Positions 1 to 12,069 of a stretch of DNA of 64,000 bases are shown here, in pieces. Source of the DNA: Molossus alvarezi (Eukaryota > Chordata > Mammalia > Chiroptera > Molossidae); assembly GCA_037176705.1 (NCBI GenBank), contig CM073885.1, forward strand, positions 165,716,290-165,780,289. The letters are read 5' to 3'. Each line of letters begins with the position of its first letter. Position 1 is the first letter of the stretch. The notes under the pieces are model-generated. The model saw only the letters and a program-made list of their open reading frames with translations. It was not told the origin of the DNA and ran no database searches. Made by a program: the position numbers and the translations under genes.

Positions 1-224
1 TTGCAATGTATATTTTATTATGATCATATTCTCAATTTCTGTAATTTTCATAGTCTTTTAAAAAGTGTTCTTTTAAGAATAACAACCAACATTTATTGAC
101 TGCTTATTATTTACCAAGTCTTGTTTAAGTCCCTTATAAGCATTTTATTTAATCAACAGAGCAGCTCTATGTACTGTAGGTTTTTAAGTTTACAAATGAG
201 AATCTGATTCATGTTTGGAATTCT

Positions 225-442
225 TTTTTTTTAGGGAGAGAGTGGGAGGGAGGAAGGGGAGAGACAGAGACAGAAACATCCGTGTGAAAGTGACACATTG
301 ATTGGTTGCCTCCTGTATGTGCCTGGATGGGGTTTGGGGATCAAACCTGCAACCCAGTATGTGCCTTTGACCAGCAATTGAACCTGAGACCCTTTGGTGC
401 AACTGGCCAACATTCTGCCCACTGAGCCACACTGGTCAGGGC
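225..442 (-). repeat. VES-type SINE
   Basis: Reads head-to-tail on the minus strand, ending at the + side with the head complement CACTGGTCAGGGCC. The tail hairpin seen in younger copies is absent, so this is a diverged copy. Confidence 0.85.
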
Positions 443-609
443 CATATTTGGGATTCTTTACTGTACTTTAAATTAAGGGAAGAGTTCCACCAGAAATAAA
501 ATTAAGAGGTTTTTTTTGGTAGAGCTTGATGTTGATTTCCATGTCTCTTTCACTTTCTTAACATCACAGAACTATGGTGTATGGTTTCATTCTGTTTGCA
601 TTATCATTT

Positions 610-1430
610 TTTCTTTATTTGACAAACAGTGAGTACTGGCTGGGCCTCATGCTTTTTGCATACAGTGGTGATTAAAACAAGCACAACTTTTGCCATTAGC
701 TATGGTTACAGTCTACTAGTGCAAGGTAGAAATAACCAGGTGAATGGATAATGGGCTAAGAATATAATGAGCAGAGTGCTTTAGTGGAGAATAGAAGGGG
801 AGAACTACTTAAATTTGTTAGTGTGTGTGGGGATAACATTTATGCTAAGATTTTTCAAGTTGAACAAGGAAACAACTGAAAACAGGTCCTAGGCTGAAGG
901 AATAGCATCTGCATGAATGCTGCAAGGTACAGAACACTTGGTGCTTTCTAAGGACTTGAAAGATGTAGAGTAGATGAAGCAGAGGTGAGTTGCCTAAATG
1001 AGCACAGAGTTGGGTATAAAAGAGAGTGAGTGAGTTGGAAACATGTAAGGTAATTATAGGAGTGATTGAAATTATGATTATTTCAGTCATTGGTCAGGAT
1101 GTGGTCTAGGATGTGACCACAACAGTTAATAATAATAATAAGGTTGGGATAGAAGTAAAAAAGCCAAGATATTGGAAGCATCACTTACATTATCATTAAC
1201 ATCTCTGATAGTTAAGACAGGAGTAGTGTTGGAAAGAGTGACAGTGAGCCAGGAATTAAAATCGTTGAGAGGTGGGGCAGTTGAGTTTTTCTAAATGAAC
1301 TGCAAGAAGAAGGTAGTCTGACATGATCAGAACTGGACTGTTTTGGGAAAGAGGAAGGGAGAATGATTTGGAAGTAGCAAAGAGATCAAAGAGGACAAGT
1401 ACATACCTCATTTAATGTAGGAGGACAAAA
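610..1430 (-). mobile_element. L2-like old LINE fragment
   Basis: ACAGTGGTGATTAAAACAAGC and AAGGAATAGCATCTGCATGA resemble antisense L2. Divergent, boundaries approximate. Confidence 0.4.
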
Positions 1431-1758
1431 AGCCACCAGTTCAGATGGCTATAGGAGTAGTATCCACTTTGGAGAGTCAGGTTTCTGTAGAGCAAAAGGA
1501 CCCATGATAGGGGCTTTTGTTCTACTGGGCTGTGAATTATAGAGGATACAGCCGGTTTCCCAAGTTGGTAATGAATATGCAGAGCTGTTCAGTGATGGAA
1601 AGGATAGTCCGGCGCTTCTTGTAGGAGCTGGTATAAACCATATATGTCTTCCAGTTATCAATTACTGGTTAGTAGCAACTTTCTGTTGAGCAACTTTCTA
1701 TTGACCTCTGCAGACAGAATCTTGGACACCTGGAAAGGAGAGTAGTTGGAGCTCTCTC

Positions 1759-2014
1759 TCTCTCTCTTTTTTTTATCCTCACCTGAGGACATTTTTCCAT
1801 TTTTTTGTTCAGGTAGAGTGGTAGGGAGATGGAGGAACAGAGAGAGAGAGACATCGATGTGAAAGGGACATTTCGAGTGACTGCCGCCCGCATGACCAAC
1901 CAAGGTCGGGGACAAACTGCAACTGAGGTACGCGGCGCGCTTAGCGGGAACCGAACCTGGGTTTCTCTGGACTGCAGGCTGTTGCTCTAACCTCTGAGCC
2001 AAACCAGTCAGGGC
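1759..2014 (-). repeat. VES SINE, full length
   Basis: tRNA-like head, GA-rich body and tail hairpin all present. It is flanked by the 12-bp duplication TGGAGCTCTCTC (1747-1758 and 2015-2026). It faces the next SINE 43 bp away. Confidence 0.93.
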
Positions 2015-2057
2015 TGGAGCTCTCTCGATTCCTTTCCATAAAGGTGAAGAGGCTTGA

Positions 2058-2313
2058 GCCCTGGCCGGTTTGGCTCAGCGGTTAGAGCGTCAGCCTGCGG
2101 TCCGGAGAGACCCGGGTTCGGTTCCCGCTAAGGGCATGTGCCTCGGTTGCAGTTTGTCCCCGGCCCTGGTTGGTCGTGCGGGTGGCAGCCACTCGATGTG
2201 TCCCTTTCACATTGATGTTTCTCTCTCTCTCTCCCTCCCACTCTAACTGTACAAAAAAAAAAAAAGGAAAAATGTCCTCAGATGAGGATTTAAAAAAAAA
2301 AAAAAAAAAAAAA
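2058..2313 (+). repeat. VES SINE, full length, perfect target duplication
   Basis: Begins GCCCTGGCCGG, with box B-like GGTTCGGTTCCC, and ends in an A tail. The 18-bp duplication AAAGGTGAAGAGGCTTGA (2040-2057 and 2314-2331) is perfect, indicating a fairly recent insertion by L1 machinery. Confidence 0.97.
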
Positions 2314-2766
2314 AAAGGTGAAGAGGCTTGAGAGGTGGGTGGGATAGGCTTACATCAAGTCAAAAGCTCACTCTTATCCTTTGCTGGGTTGAACATCTTT
2401 TTCTATTTTTAAGAGCTATTTATATTTCCTTTTCTGTGAACTATATGTATATATTTTTTCCTCATTTCTAAGAATCCTCGATTTATTAGGAACATATCTG
2501 TAATACGAGTTGCATATGTGTGTGTGTATACATATATGTATTTCCATTGACTTTGCTTTTTTGTTTGTTTTCTTCAGAAGTTTGTGATTTTTATACAGTT
2601 GAATATATCAGTCTTTTCTTTTGTTTTATTGAATTTTGAGTTACACAGGAATTTTCCAAGGTTTTGGTGGAATTATCTCACCTTTTTTAGGGTTTCATTT
2701 TTTATTTTCTAATTAATAGACTTTGTTTTTTTAATACAATTTTAGACTTAAAGAAAAATTGAGCAG

Positions 2767-2998
2767 TTCTGGCCAGTGTGGCTCAGTTGGTTGGAGTGCA
2801 GTCCTGTACTCTGAAGGGTCCTGGGTTCAATTCCCAGCCGGGGAATATGCCTGAATTTCAGGTTTGGTGTCTGGTTGGGGTGGGTGTGAGGCAACCGATC
2901 AATGGTTCTCTTTAACATCTGTATCTCTCTTTCTCCTCCCATCTCTGAAATCAATAGAGTGTATCATTGGGTGAGGATTAAAATAAAAATAAAAATTC
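2767..2998 (+). repeat. Older VES-related SINE
   Basis: Head CTGGCCAGTGTGGCTCAG, box B-like GGTTCAATTCCC, tail GGGTGAGGATTAAAAT. It is inserted in an old L1; the flanks AAAATTGAGC and AAAATTCAGC look like a decayed duplication. Confidence 0.85.
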
Positions 2999-3255
2999 AG
3001 CTGATAGTACAAAGAATTCCATATACCTATTCCACCCCTAGCATACAATTTCCCATATTATTAACATCTTGAATTAGTGTGGTACCTATTTTACAAATAA
3101 TGAACTCATATTGATACATTGTTATTAACTAAAGTTCATTGTTTATATTAAGGTTTAATCTGTTTCTTGTATAGTTTTATCAAATCCATAATGACTTGTA
3201 TCTATCATTACAGTATCAACCAAATAGTTTCACCATCCTAAAAATGTTCTGTCCT

Positions 3256-3504
3256 GCCCTGGCCGGTTTGGCTCAGCGGTTGGAGCGTCGGCCTGCGGTA
3301 CAGAGAGACCTGGGTTCGGTTCCCGCTAAGGGCACGTACCTTGGTTGCAGTTTGTCCCCGGCCCTGGTTGGTCGTGCGGGTGGCAGCTACTCGATGTGTC
3401 CCTTCACGTCGATGTTTTTTTCTCTCTCTCTGTTCCTCTCTCTCCCTCCCGCTCTATCTGAACAAAAAATGGAAAAATGTCCTCGGGTGAGGATAAAAAA
3501 AAAA
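3256..3504 (+). repeat. VES SINE inside L1, perfect target duplication
   Basis: Full head, body and hairpin tail. The duplication AAAAATGTTCTGTCCT (16 bp, 3240-3255 and 3505-3520) is perfect, and the flanking L1 reads continuously across the insertion. Confidence 0.97.
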
Positions 3505-3849
3505 AAAAATGTTCTGTCCTCCACCTGTTCATTCCTTTTCCCCCTTCCTCTGAACCTGATAGTCACTAAATTTTATACTGTTTTTTGCCTTTTGGAAACG
3601 TCATATAATAGGAATCATATAGTAAGTAGCCTTTTCAGATTGGTTTTATGCTAAGTAAGCAAATACACTTAAGCTTTATTTATGTCTTTTTATGGTTTGA
3701 TAGCTCATTTCTTTTTATTTCTGAATAATATTCCATTATATGTATGTACCATAGTTTATTTTTTTCACCTATTGAAGAATGAAGAACATCTTGATTGCTT
3801 CCAGTTTCAGGTGATTGTGAATAAAACTTCTATAAAATACATTTATGTA

Positions 3850-3851
<2 letters not shown>

Positions 3852-3890
<39 letters not shown>
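3852..3890. repeat. (TG)n microsatellite
   Basis: About 19 uninterrupted TG units, followed by ACACACA. Confidence 0.98.
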
Positions 3891-3891
<1 letters not shown>

Positions 3892-4899
3892 ACACATAGG
3901 TTTTCAACTCAATTGGATAAATAACTAGGAGCATGGTTACTAGATTATTTGGTAAGACTGTTTAGCTTTGTAAGAAACCATCAAACTGTCTTTCAAAGTC
4001 CTTGTACCTTTGGTTTCAGTTTTACATTTAAGTCTTTGATCTATTTGGAATTTATGTTGTTATGTAGTATGATGTATGGGTTTAACTTTATTTTTTTTCT
4101 GTTTGGCTACCCAAAAGTTCCAACATCATTTTATGAATGGTCCCGTCTTTACCTTTCTGATTTGAAATTCTGCCTTTATATATTACATTTTTATATGTAT
4201 TTGGATCTGTTTTTTGAACTTTTTCTTTTGTTCTTTTGGTATGTGTCTATTCATATGCTGCTGCCACATGGTTTTAATTATTAAAGCCTTATATAGTACA
4301 TTTTAATATTTAGCAGAGCTAGTTTCCTTCCTTGTTTTATTCTCCCAAGGTTTTCCTAGATAACTCTTGCTCCTCTGTACTGTTCCTGGAAAATCTTTGG
4401 GATTGGTTTGACTACTTTAAAAACAAAACTGTTTCTTTTTAAATTGGCTTAGTTTTAAATTAATAAATTGTCTTTGATATTAATATTAAATCTTCCTCTC
4501 TAAGAGCATAGTATATGTTCTACTTATATCCTTTAGTAATATTTTAAAGTTTTCCTCTAAATCTTGTACATTTTTGGTAGTTTCTTGTAAGGTATTTTGT
4601 CCTTGTTGCTGTTTAAGTGGAGTTTTTTTTTAACTGGTTGTTTGATATGGTTTTTTTTTTTTTCTCTGAAGGTAAACTGGATTATAACATCTGTATATGC
4701 TGAAGAGAATGATCCATTGTAAGGGGGAAACTGAGATGATGAATGATGATTCAGGAGAAAGTAGAGATAGTAGCAGGGCCCACGTTCTTGACTAGGGAAT
4801 AGGATGATTATATTAGAATTTTTTTTTTCCATCTTTATTTACCCTGGACAATGATTTTACTTTTGTATTTTAGTATGATTTTTAAAACCATATATTTTA

Positions 4900-5045
4900 T
4901 AGAATGAGACCTACAGAATTCTAGTGACTGTAGAGATCATTTTATGAATAAGGAAACTAAAGTCCTGAGATTTTAATGTGCCTTGTAGTAGTCGTAGAGG
5001 CAGAATTAGAAGTCAGGCTTTTTCTCAGTTCTCTGTACTGTGTCC
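4900..5045 (-). repeat. MIR fragment
   Basis: GAATAAGGAAACTAAAGTCC and GGCAGAATTAGAAGTCAGGC follow the antisense MIR order. Confidence 0.6.
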
Positions 5046-5344
5046 TCCAGTACCTATAATGAACAGTTATTGGAAAGTTAAAATCATGACTAAAGACGTG
5101 CTGACTTTATGTTGAAGTTTTTAGTGATTCTTCTCTCTCATACATTGTATTGCATTGTGCTTTGTTTGACTGAAATATACCTCACTGTTATATAGTTTAG
5201 AAAATTCAAAATATCACCATACTGAATTTAAGTATGTGGTGACTGTTATTTATCCTTCCATAATTCTCAATGTGTAGTATGTAGAAGTTTAGTTACCTTC
5301 TTTTCTGATGAAGTCCTTCAGGATCGTAAACTTGTTCTTTTTCA

Positions 5345-6116
5345 AAAAAATTTTTATTGCATTTAGTGCAGTGACATTGGTTTATAAAATTATATGGGTT
5401 TCAGGTGTACAGTTCTATAATACATTATACATTATACATTATATTGCATTGTGTTTTGTTTGACTGAAAATTATATGGGTTTCAGGTGTACAGTTCTATA
5501 ATACATCATCTGTATATTGTATTGTGTGTTCACCACCCCAAATTAAGTTACCTTCCATCATCATTTATCCCCCTTTACCCATCCCCCTTTCCTCTTCCTT
5601 CTGGTAATCACCATGCTGTTGTCTGTGTCTCTGAGGAGGTGTTTTTTAGTTTTAGCTTTTTTGTTTTTATTTAATCTCTTCACCCTTTTTTCACCCAGTC
5701 TCCAACCACCTTCCCCTCTGACAGCTGTCAGTCTGTTCTCTGTATCTATGAGTCTGTTTCTGTTTTGTTTATTTATTTTGTTCATTAGATTCCATATATA
5801 AGTGAGATCATATGACAGTTGTCTTTCTCTGACTGGCTTATTTCACTTAGCATAATAACCTCCAGGTCCATCCATGCTGTCACAAAAGGTAAGATTTTCT
5901 TTCTTTCTTTCTTTTTTTTATGGCTGAGTAGTATTCCATTGTGTAAATGTACCACAACTTGTTTATCTACTCATCTACTGATGGGCACTTGGGCTGCTTC
6001 CAAATCTTGGCTATTGTAAATAATGCTGCAGTGAACATAGGGGTGCATATATTCTTTCGAATTAGTGTTTCAGGATTCTTTGGATATATTCCCAGAAGTG
6101 AAATCGCTGGGTTCTT
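5345..6116 (-). mobile_element. L1 3'-end fragment with local duplication
   Basis: GGGTTTCAGGTGTACAGTTC occurs twice (about 5388 and 5476). Later text (GGCTGAGTAGTATTCCATTG, AATAATGCTGCAGTGAACAT) is the antisense L1 3' region. Confidence 0.85.
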
Positions 6117-6369
6117 TAAATAGCTAAATAATATTACTTGTCTTATCATATTCATGTTCCATCAACCTTCATATAAGAAATATCTATCTACTGTACAAGC
6201 TCAAAATTGAGAATTTGATATTTGTACTCACTGTTTCACTCTTCCCCTTGTGTTGTGTAGACTGTGTTTTATGTGATGTGTATTACAAATCAAATACGCA
6301 TTTTTAATGTTATTGAATATATAGTTATTACTCATTCCAGTTCTGATTTTTCACATTTTATATTAGAGT

Positions 6370-6414
6370 ATACACACACACACACCACACACACATACAT
6401 ATATATGTATGTGA

Positions 6415-6446
<32 letters not shown>
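6370..6446. repeat. CA/TA compound microsatellite
   Basis: (CA)n, then TA-rich, then (TA)n and (CA)n, adjoining a SINE tail. Confidence 0.95.
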
Positions 6447-6447
<1 letters not shown>

Positions 6448-6448
6448 T

Positions 6449-6640
6449 TTTTTAAAATTGATTTTAGAGAGAGATTAAGGGAGAGGGAGAGACAGAAACA
6501 TTGATGAGAGAGAACATCGATTGGCTGCCTCCTGCATGCCCCACACTAGGGATTGGGCCCACAACCTGGCTATGTCCCCTGACTGGGATTCAAACTGGCA
6601 ACCTCTTGGTGTTCATCCAGTGAGCCACACTGGCTAGGCT
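6449..6640 (-). repeat. SINE, second (AATAAA-tail) type
   Basis: Lacks the hairpin tail. The body complement contains CCTCCTGCATGCCCC and the head complement GCCACACTGGCTAGGC. It follows a CA/TA microsatellite. Confidence 0.85.
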
Positions 6641-6771
6641 GTTTATATATATTATATAGGCTTCATTCAGCAAAGATTTGAATTCCCATATCATATCGTG
6701 TGTGCCTACTAGGCAATAAAAACTCTACATACACACAGACTCTCCCTCTCTCCACAATATAGATATACATA

Positions 6772-6887
6772 CTGGGGTGGGTTTACAGTTCATACGGAAA
6801 AAGACATGCAGGTTATGATTATTACAGTAGCTTTATTAACTCTGTTTCGCATACTCACAACTGTAAATCTGCTTTTGCCCACCCCTG
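6772..6887. mobile_element. Mariner/Tc1-like MITE
   Basis: 116 bp flanked by TA. The right end complement reads CAGGGGTGGGCAAAAGCAG; the left end CTGGGGTGGG is followed directly by TTTACAGTT with about 10 bp missing. The ends pair with each other. Confidence 0.85.
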
Positions 6888-7181
6888 TATATTCTTGAAT
6901 GGTAAATTGTAGTAAAGCACTTTTTAAAGCATGTCAGATGAAAATGTAAAATTTAAATCACTCTAAAATAGCTTTGAAAGCTGAAGTTGTAAAAGTAACT
7001 CGATAGAAGAATAAGACATGTTTGTGCTTTCTAGAACATTGTTGAGTGTGTGTAAGTCCCTGGCACCGTTCCAGTATTGTAATAACATACTGATAAGGAA
7101 ACATTAGAATTCCCTATTACAGATGAGGTTTGTCAAGCTACACATCTTTTTCTACTGTATTACAGTGCTGCTTCTGTCTAG

Positions 7182-7347
7182 CAGTGGTTCTCAGCCCTGA
7201 TGGTATTGCTCTATTAGGGATGGTTTTGGTTGTCACACTGACAGTGTTACTACTAACATTGATTAGATGCGGACCAGGAGTGTGATATGCCAGAGAGTTT
7301 TACTCTACATAAAATTTTTCTGCCCCAAACACCGAAGTGTGCTCCTG
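7182..7347 (+). mobile_element. MER20-like hAT-Charlie MITE
   Basis: Begins CAGTGGTTCTCAGCCCTGAT and contains GGTTGTCACACTGAC; the end is degraded (GAAGTGTGCTCCTG). Assigned from memory of the family consensus. Confidence 0.75.
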
Positions 7348-8420
7348 TTTAGAAAAATATTATTAGTATCTTTGTACTTTTAATTTGTACCTCATAGGGA
7401 ATTAGAACTATGTGAGTACATTAATTAACCTAGCTTATTATTATTATTAATATATAATTTACTGTTTTTCTTTTATATTTGCAATATCTTAAGGAAAATG
7501 TTCTTTTTAAGGCCTTATGAGGGAGATAATGAAGAGATGGTACATTTATTTTGAAAAAGTTGATAGATCTAGAATTATTGATTGGTTTAATATAGATGCA
7601 ATAATTGGAATTTAAATTTACTCTCTTTTCAATGGTAACAATTTTTTTAAGAGTATAAAATAACCTTTTTATCACAACTTAACCTATTTTATGATACAAA
7701 ATTACTTATCAAATGGGATGTAGAGATGAGACATGATTTGAAATAAGAGACTTTGAAAAAGTTTTATAAAGCATAAGATGTCACATAATAATGATTTCTT
7801 TATCCAACCAAATTATTAAATATTTTTGGCTTTCTCCTGGTATAGTAATGGAAAGACCTTTTCAGGTAACCTCCCTAACTGGGACTATAGACTAATGTTG
7901 AGCTATTTATCTGTCATAACTGTAAACAACATAAATATAAGTGGGTAGACATTTATAAATAAGAAATTTACTTAGAGCTATTCCAAGGGATTTGAAATTT
8001 CATTATTCTTTGAAAAGAGAATAGTAGGATTACAAAATTAGTTTAGTTTTTCTTAGTCCTCTGGCAATAGATTAGAGCTACATCATATGCATGTTTAACT
8101 TACTGAATTTAACTGGATCCTTTTGCAGCCCCTCAGATTTTACTTTTTCCCTGCTGTTCGTTTAGTGAGTTTATATGTGCTGTCACACAATTATAGTTCC
8201 CATTTCTCTTATAGAGTGCGAATGTCTCACTGAATGTGATTCTTGCTCAGAATATGCATGTTTTAAACAACATGGCCCTATATGCAAGCTAACTTCTGAA
8301 GCTGGTGCTAAAAGTAACATTTTGCTTTAATAATTGAGGAAAGATAGCTTGTATTGAGCATATCTGAGAGATGGCAGAGTATGTTCTCCAGCAGGTCACT
8401 CCTTTATCAAAAACAGTTGA

Positions 8421-8671
8421 GCCCTGGCCGTTTGGCTCAGCGGTTGGAGAGTCGGCCTAAGGTCCAGAGAGACCCAGGTTCGGTTCCCGCTAAGGGCATG
8501 TACCTCAGTTGCAATTTGTCCCCGCCCTGGTTGGTCATGCGGGTGGCAGCCACTCGATGTGTCCCTTTCACATTGATGTTTCTCTCTGTCTCTCTTCCTC
8601 TCTCTCCCTCCCACTCTATCTGAACAAAAAAATGGAAAAATGTCCTCGGGTGAGGATTAAAAAAAAAAAAA
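8421..8671 (+). repeat. VES SINE, full length
   Basis: One base is lost in the head (GGCCGTTTGG). It has the tail hairpin and A tail, with the short duplication AACAGTTGA on both sides (8412-8420 and 8676-8684). Confidence 0.95.
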
Positions 8672-8720
8672 GAAGAACAGTTGATAAACTATAGTTTTCC
8701 CTTATAATCTTTTTCTTTTT

Positions 8721-8945
8721 TTTTTTTTTTTTTAATTTTTTTTTCTTTATTGATTTGAGAGAGAGAGGAAGGGAGAGGGAGAGAGAGATAGAAACATCAA
8801 TGACAGAACATCAATTGGCCGCCTCCTGCATGCCCCCCAATGGAGATTTGGCCCACAACCTGGGCATGTGCCCTGACCGGGAATCAAACCAGCGACCTCT
8901 TGGTGCGTGGGTAGATGCTCAACCACTGAGCCATACCAGCCGGGC
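8721..8945 (-). repeat. SINE, second type, perfect target duplication
   Basis: Head complement ends CCATACCAGCCGGGC. TATAATCTTTTTCTTTTT occurs on both sides (8703-8720 and 8946-8963), so it is a recent insertion. Confidence 0.93.
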
Positions 8946-9004
8946 TATAATCTTTTTCTTTTTAATATTGGTGGATGGTTTTATTTTTAATTTTATTTTA
9001 TAAT

Positions 9005-10530
9005 CTTTTATTTTAAATTTTTTAGTTAATTTATTTTTATTACAGATGTTTCTCCTTTTCCCCCATTGACATGCTCCTCCTGTCCCCCACCCCGCATTTA
9101 TTGTTGTCTATGTCCATTGGTTATGCATATAAGTTCTTTGGTATATCTCTTCCCTCCCCCACCAGCTCCTCCTCTGAGGTTTGTCAATCTGAACCCTACT
9201 TCTATGTCTCAAGGTCTATTATGTTCATTATATTCCACAAATAAGTGAGATCATGTGATATTTGTCTTCCTCTGGGTGACTTATTTCACTTAGCATAATA
9301 CTCTCCACGTCTCTCCTTCCATGTCATCTCAAAGGATAAGAGATCTTTCTTTCTTACAGCTACATAGTACTCCATTGTGTATGTGTACCACAGCTTTTTT
9401 ATTCACTCATCTATTGATGGACACTTGGGCTGTTTCTAGATCTTAGCAATTGTAAATAGTGCTGCTATGAACCTAGGGGTACATATATTCTTTCTGACTG
9501 CTGATTCAGGATTCTTAGGATATATTCCTAGAAGATGAATCACTGGGTCAAATGGCAGTTCAATTTTTAATTATTTGAGGAAACACCATATTGTTTTCCA
9601 CAGCGGCTGCACCAGTCTGCATTCCTCCCAGCAGTGTATTAGAGTCCCCTTTTCTCCACACCCTTCCCAGCACTTGTTGTTTGATGATTTGTTGGTGGCA
9701 GCCATTCTGGTAGGTGTGAGGTGATACCTCTTAGTTATTTTAATTTGCATCTCTCTGATGATTAGTGACTTTGAGCATTTTTTTCATGTCTCTTGTCTAT
9801 TTGTATGTCCTATTTGGAGAGGTGTCTATTTAGGTCATCTGCCCATTTTTAAATTGGTTTTTCTTTTGTTGAGTTGTATGAGTACTCTGTATATTTTGGA
9901 AATTAACCCTTTATCTGATGCATTGTTGGTAATTATGCTCTCTCATATAGTGGGTTCCCTTTCCATTTTAATGCTTGTTTCTTTTGCTGTGCAGAAGCTT
10001 TTTAGTTTGATGTAGTCACATGTGTTCATTTTTTCCTTTGTTTCTCTTGCCTTTAGGCATTGTATCAGTGAAAATTCTGCTGCGTGTGATGTCTAAAATT
10101 TTGTTGCCTACATTTTCTTCTAGGATTTTTATGGATTCATGAGTCACATTTAAATCTTTTATCCATTTTGAGTTTATTCTTATGTATGGTGTAAGTTGGT
10201 GGTCTAGTTTCACTTTTTTGCATGTAGCTGTCCAATTTTCCCAACACCATTTATTAAAGAGGCTGTCTTTACTCCACTGTATGCTTTTGCCTCCTTTGTC
10301 AAATATTAATTGAGTATAATGTCTTGGGTCCATTTCTGGGTTCTCTGTTCTGTTCCATTGATTTATATGCCTGTTCTTGTGCCAGTACCAGGCTGTTTTG
10401 ATTACGGTGGCTTTGTAATATAATCTGATGTTCAGTATTGTGATTGCTCCTACTTTGTTCTTTTTCTTTTTAATCCTCACCCGAGGACATTTTTTCATTT
10501 TTTGTTCAGATAGAGTGGGAGGGAGAGAGA

Positions 10531-10576
<46 letters not shown>

Positions 10577-10935
10577 TTGATGTGAAAGGTGCACATCGAG
10601 TGGCTGCCACCCGCACGACCCAACCAGGACCAGGGACAAACTGCAACCGAGATATGTGCCCTTAGTGGGAACTCAACCTGGGCCTCTCTGGACCGCAGGC
10701 TGATGCTCTAACTGCTGAGCCAAACCGTCCAGGGCTGTTCTTCTTTTTCAAGATTGCAGTGGCTATTCAGGGTCTTTTTTAGTTCCATATAAACTTTTAG
10801 AGTGTTTGTTCTGGTTCTGTGAAATATGTTGTTGCTATTTTAATGGGGATTGCATTGAATTGATAGATTGCTTTGGGTAGTATGGACATTTTAATGATGC
10901 GAATTCTTCCAATCTATGACAAGGTATATGCTTCC
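9005..10935 (-). mobile_element. L1 fragment: 3' UTR and ORF2 C-terminal region
   Basis: Nearly 1.7 kb of antisense L1 around a SINE. It starts with the lineage-type 3' end (TTATTACAGATGTTTCTCC) and runs through the end of ORF2. Minus-strand translation is recognisably reverse-transcriptase C-terminal but broken. 5' truncated, inactive. Confidence 0.9.
10472..10735 (-). repeat. VES SINE inside L1
   Basis: Interrupts the L1 ORF2 relic, which resumes on the right. TGTTCTTTTTC-like flanks mark the target site. It contains an expanded GA run of about 40 bp. Confidence 0.93.
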
Positions 10936-10947
10936 ACTTTTTTCAAG

Positions 10948-11095
10948 TAAGGGGCACATACCTAGGTTGCAGGTTCTATCCTTAGCCTTGGGTTGAGGTC
11001 ATTTGGGAGGCAACCAATAGATGGCTCTCTTTCTCATCTGTTTCTCTCTCCTTCCCTCCCTCCCTTCCACTCTATTTAAAAATCAATGGGAAAGT
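10948..11095 (+). repeat. 5'-truncated older SINE
   Basis: Starts in the body at GGGGCACATACCTAGGTTGCAG, with no tRNA-like head, and ends in AATCAATGGGAAAGTGAG. It abuts the right end of the L1 fragment. Confidence 0.75.
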
Positions 11096-11230
11096 GAGAA
11101 TTAACAACAAAATAATAGTTTTGTGTATTTATGTCAACATGGTATTCAGAATTTTACTATGAAAAAGGCAAACTCTAAATGATAATTATAGTATATAACG
11201 TGTTCAATCTAATAATGCTGCTGTCAGATA

Positions 11231-11473
11231 CTTTTTTAAAAAATCCTCACCCAAGGATATTTTTTCATTTATCTTCAGATAGAGTGGGGGATGGTTGGGG
11301 AGAGCGAGAGACATTGATGTGAGAGACACACTATTTGGTTGCCTCCCACTCAACCCTGACCAAGGCAGGGGACCAAACTGCAACCGAGATACGTGCCCTT
11401 GACCAGAATCGAGCCCCAGACTCTTTGGTCCACCAGCCAAGGCTCTAACCACTGAACCAAACCAGCCAGGGCT
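11231..11473 (-). repeat. VES-related SINE
   Basis: Tail complement ATCCTCACCCAAGGAT, head complement AACCAGCCAGGGCT, flanked by TCAGATACT on both sides. Confidence 0.9.
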
Positions 11474-11715
11474 CAGATACTATTAATATCATACAAAATC
11501 AATAGAAAAAGAGTTTTAGAATTGTTAGCAGTTGAATGCTTGACACATAATTGGTAGTTAATAAACATTACTTCTTTTGTTTATTTATTCTTCTTACCCT
11601 ATATACTCTTCAAGTGGGAACTTCCCAACAGGCAATGAAACATCCTCAGAAACAGGAATTTTGTTTTTTATTCTAATTTTTCTCTATTAAGAAGGATTAT
11701 TTTTTTCTTCTTTAA

Positions 11716-11933
11716 AAAAGTTTTTTTTTTTTCTTTATTAATTTTTAGAGACAAGAGGGAGAGGAAGAGAGAGATAGAAACATTGAGAAGAGAGATCATC
11801 TATTGGCCGCCTCCTGCAATGCCCCACACTGGATATTTGGCTTACAACCTGGGCATGTGCCCTGACCAGGAATCAAACCAATGACCTCTTGGTGCATGTG
11901 TTGATGCTCATCCACTGAGCCACACCAGCCTGT
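11716..11933 (-). repeat. SINE, second type
   Basis: T-rich start followed by TTTATTAATTTTTAGAGA, body CCTCCTGCAATGCCCC, and head complement GAGCCACACCAGCC. Confidence 0.85.
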
Positions 11934-12069
11934 TTTGTTTTTTTTTTTCCATTCTTAAAGTACTTTCCTAGGGTAATTATTCTTACTGACCTAATTTTCC
12001 AAGGTTCATTCGATTTCAGATCACGTGATAATGATACTTTTTTTGTGCTTATGTTTATATTTACGTATT

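Larger units (their letters stand above)
2725..4455 (-). mobile_element. Old L1 fragment (3' end), interrupted by two SINEs
   Basis: Antisense L1 text such as AATAATATTCCATTATATGT and AGGTTTTCAACTCAATTGGA continues across two SINE insertions. A TG microsatellite (3852-3890) lies inside it. Confidence 0.8.

Noticed and set aside
2058..2130. tRNA-like sequence with A-box and B-box motifs, also in all other plus SINE heads
   Set aside because: It is the tRNA-derived SINE head; no 3' acceptor stem or cloverleaf of a functional tRNA.
10016..10639. 207-codon minus-strand frame
   Set aside because: Chimera of a SINE and the C-terminal part of a broken L1 ORF2; not a host gene.
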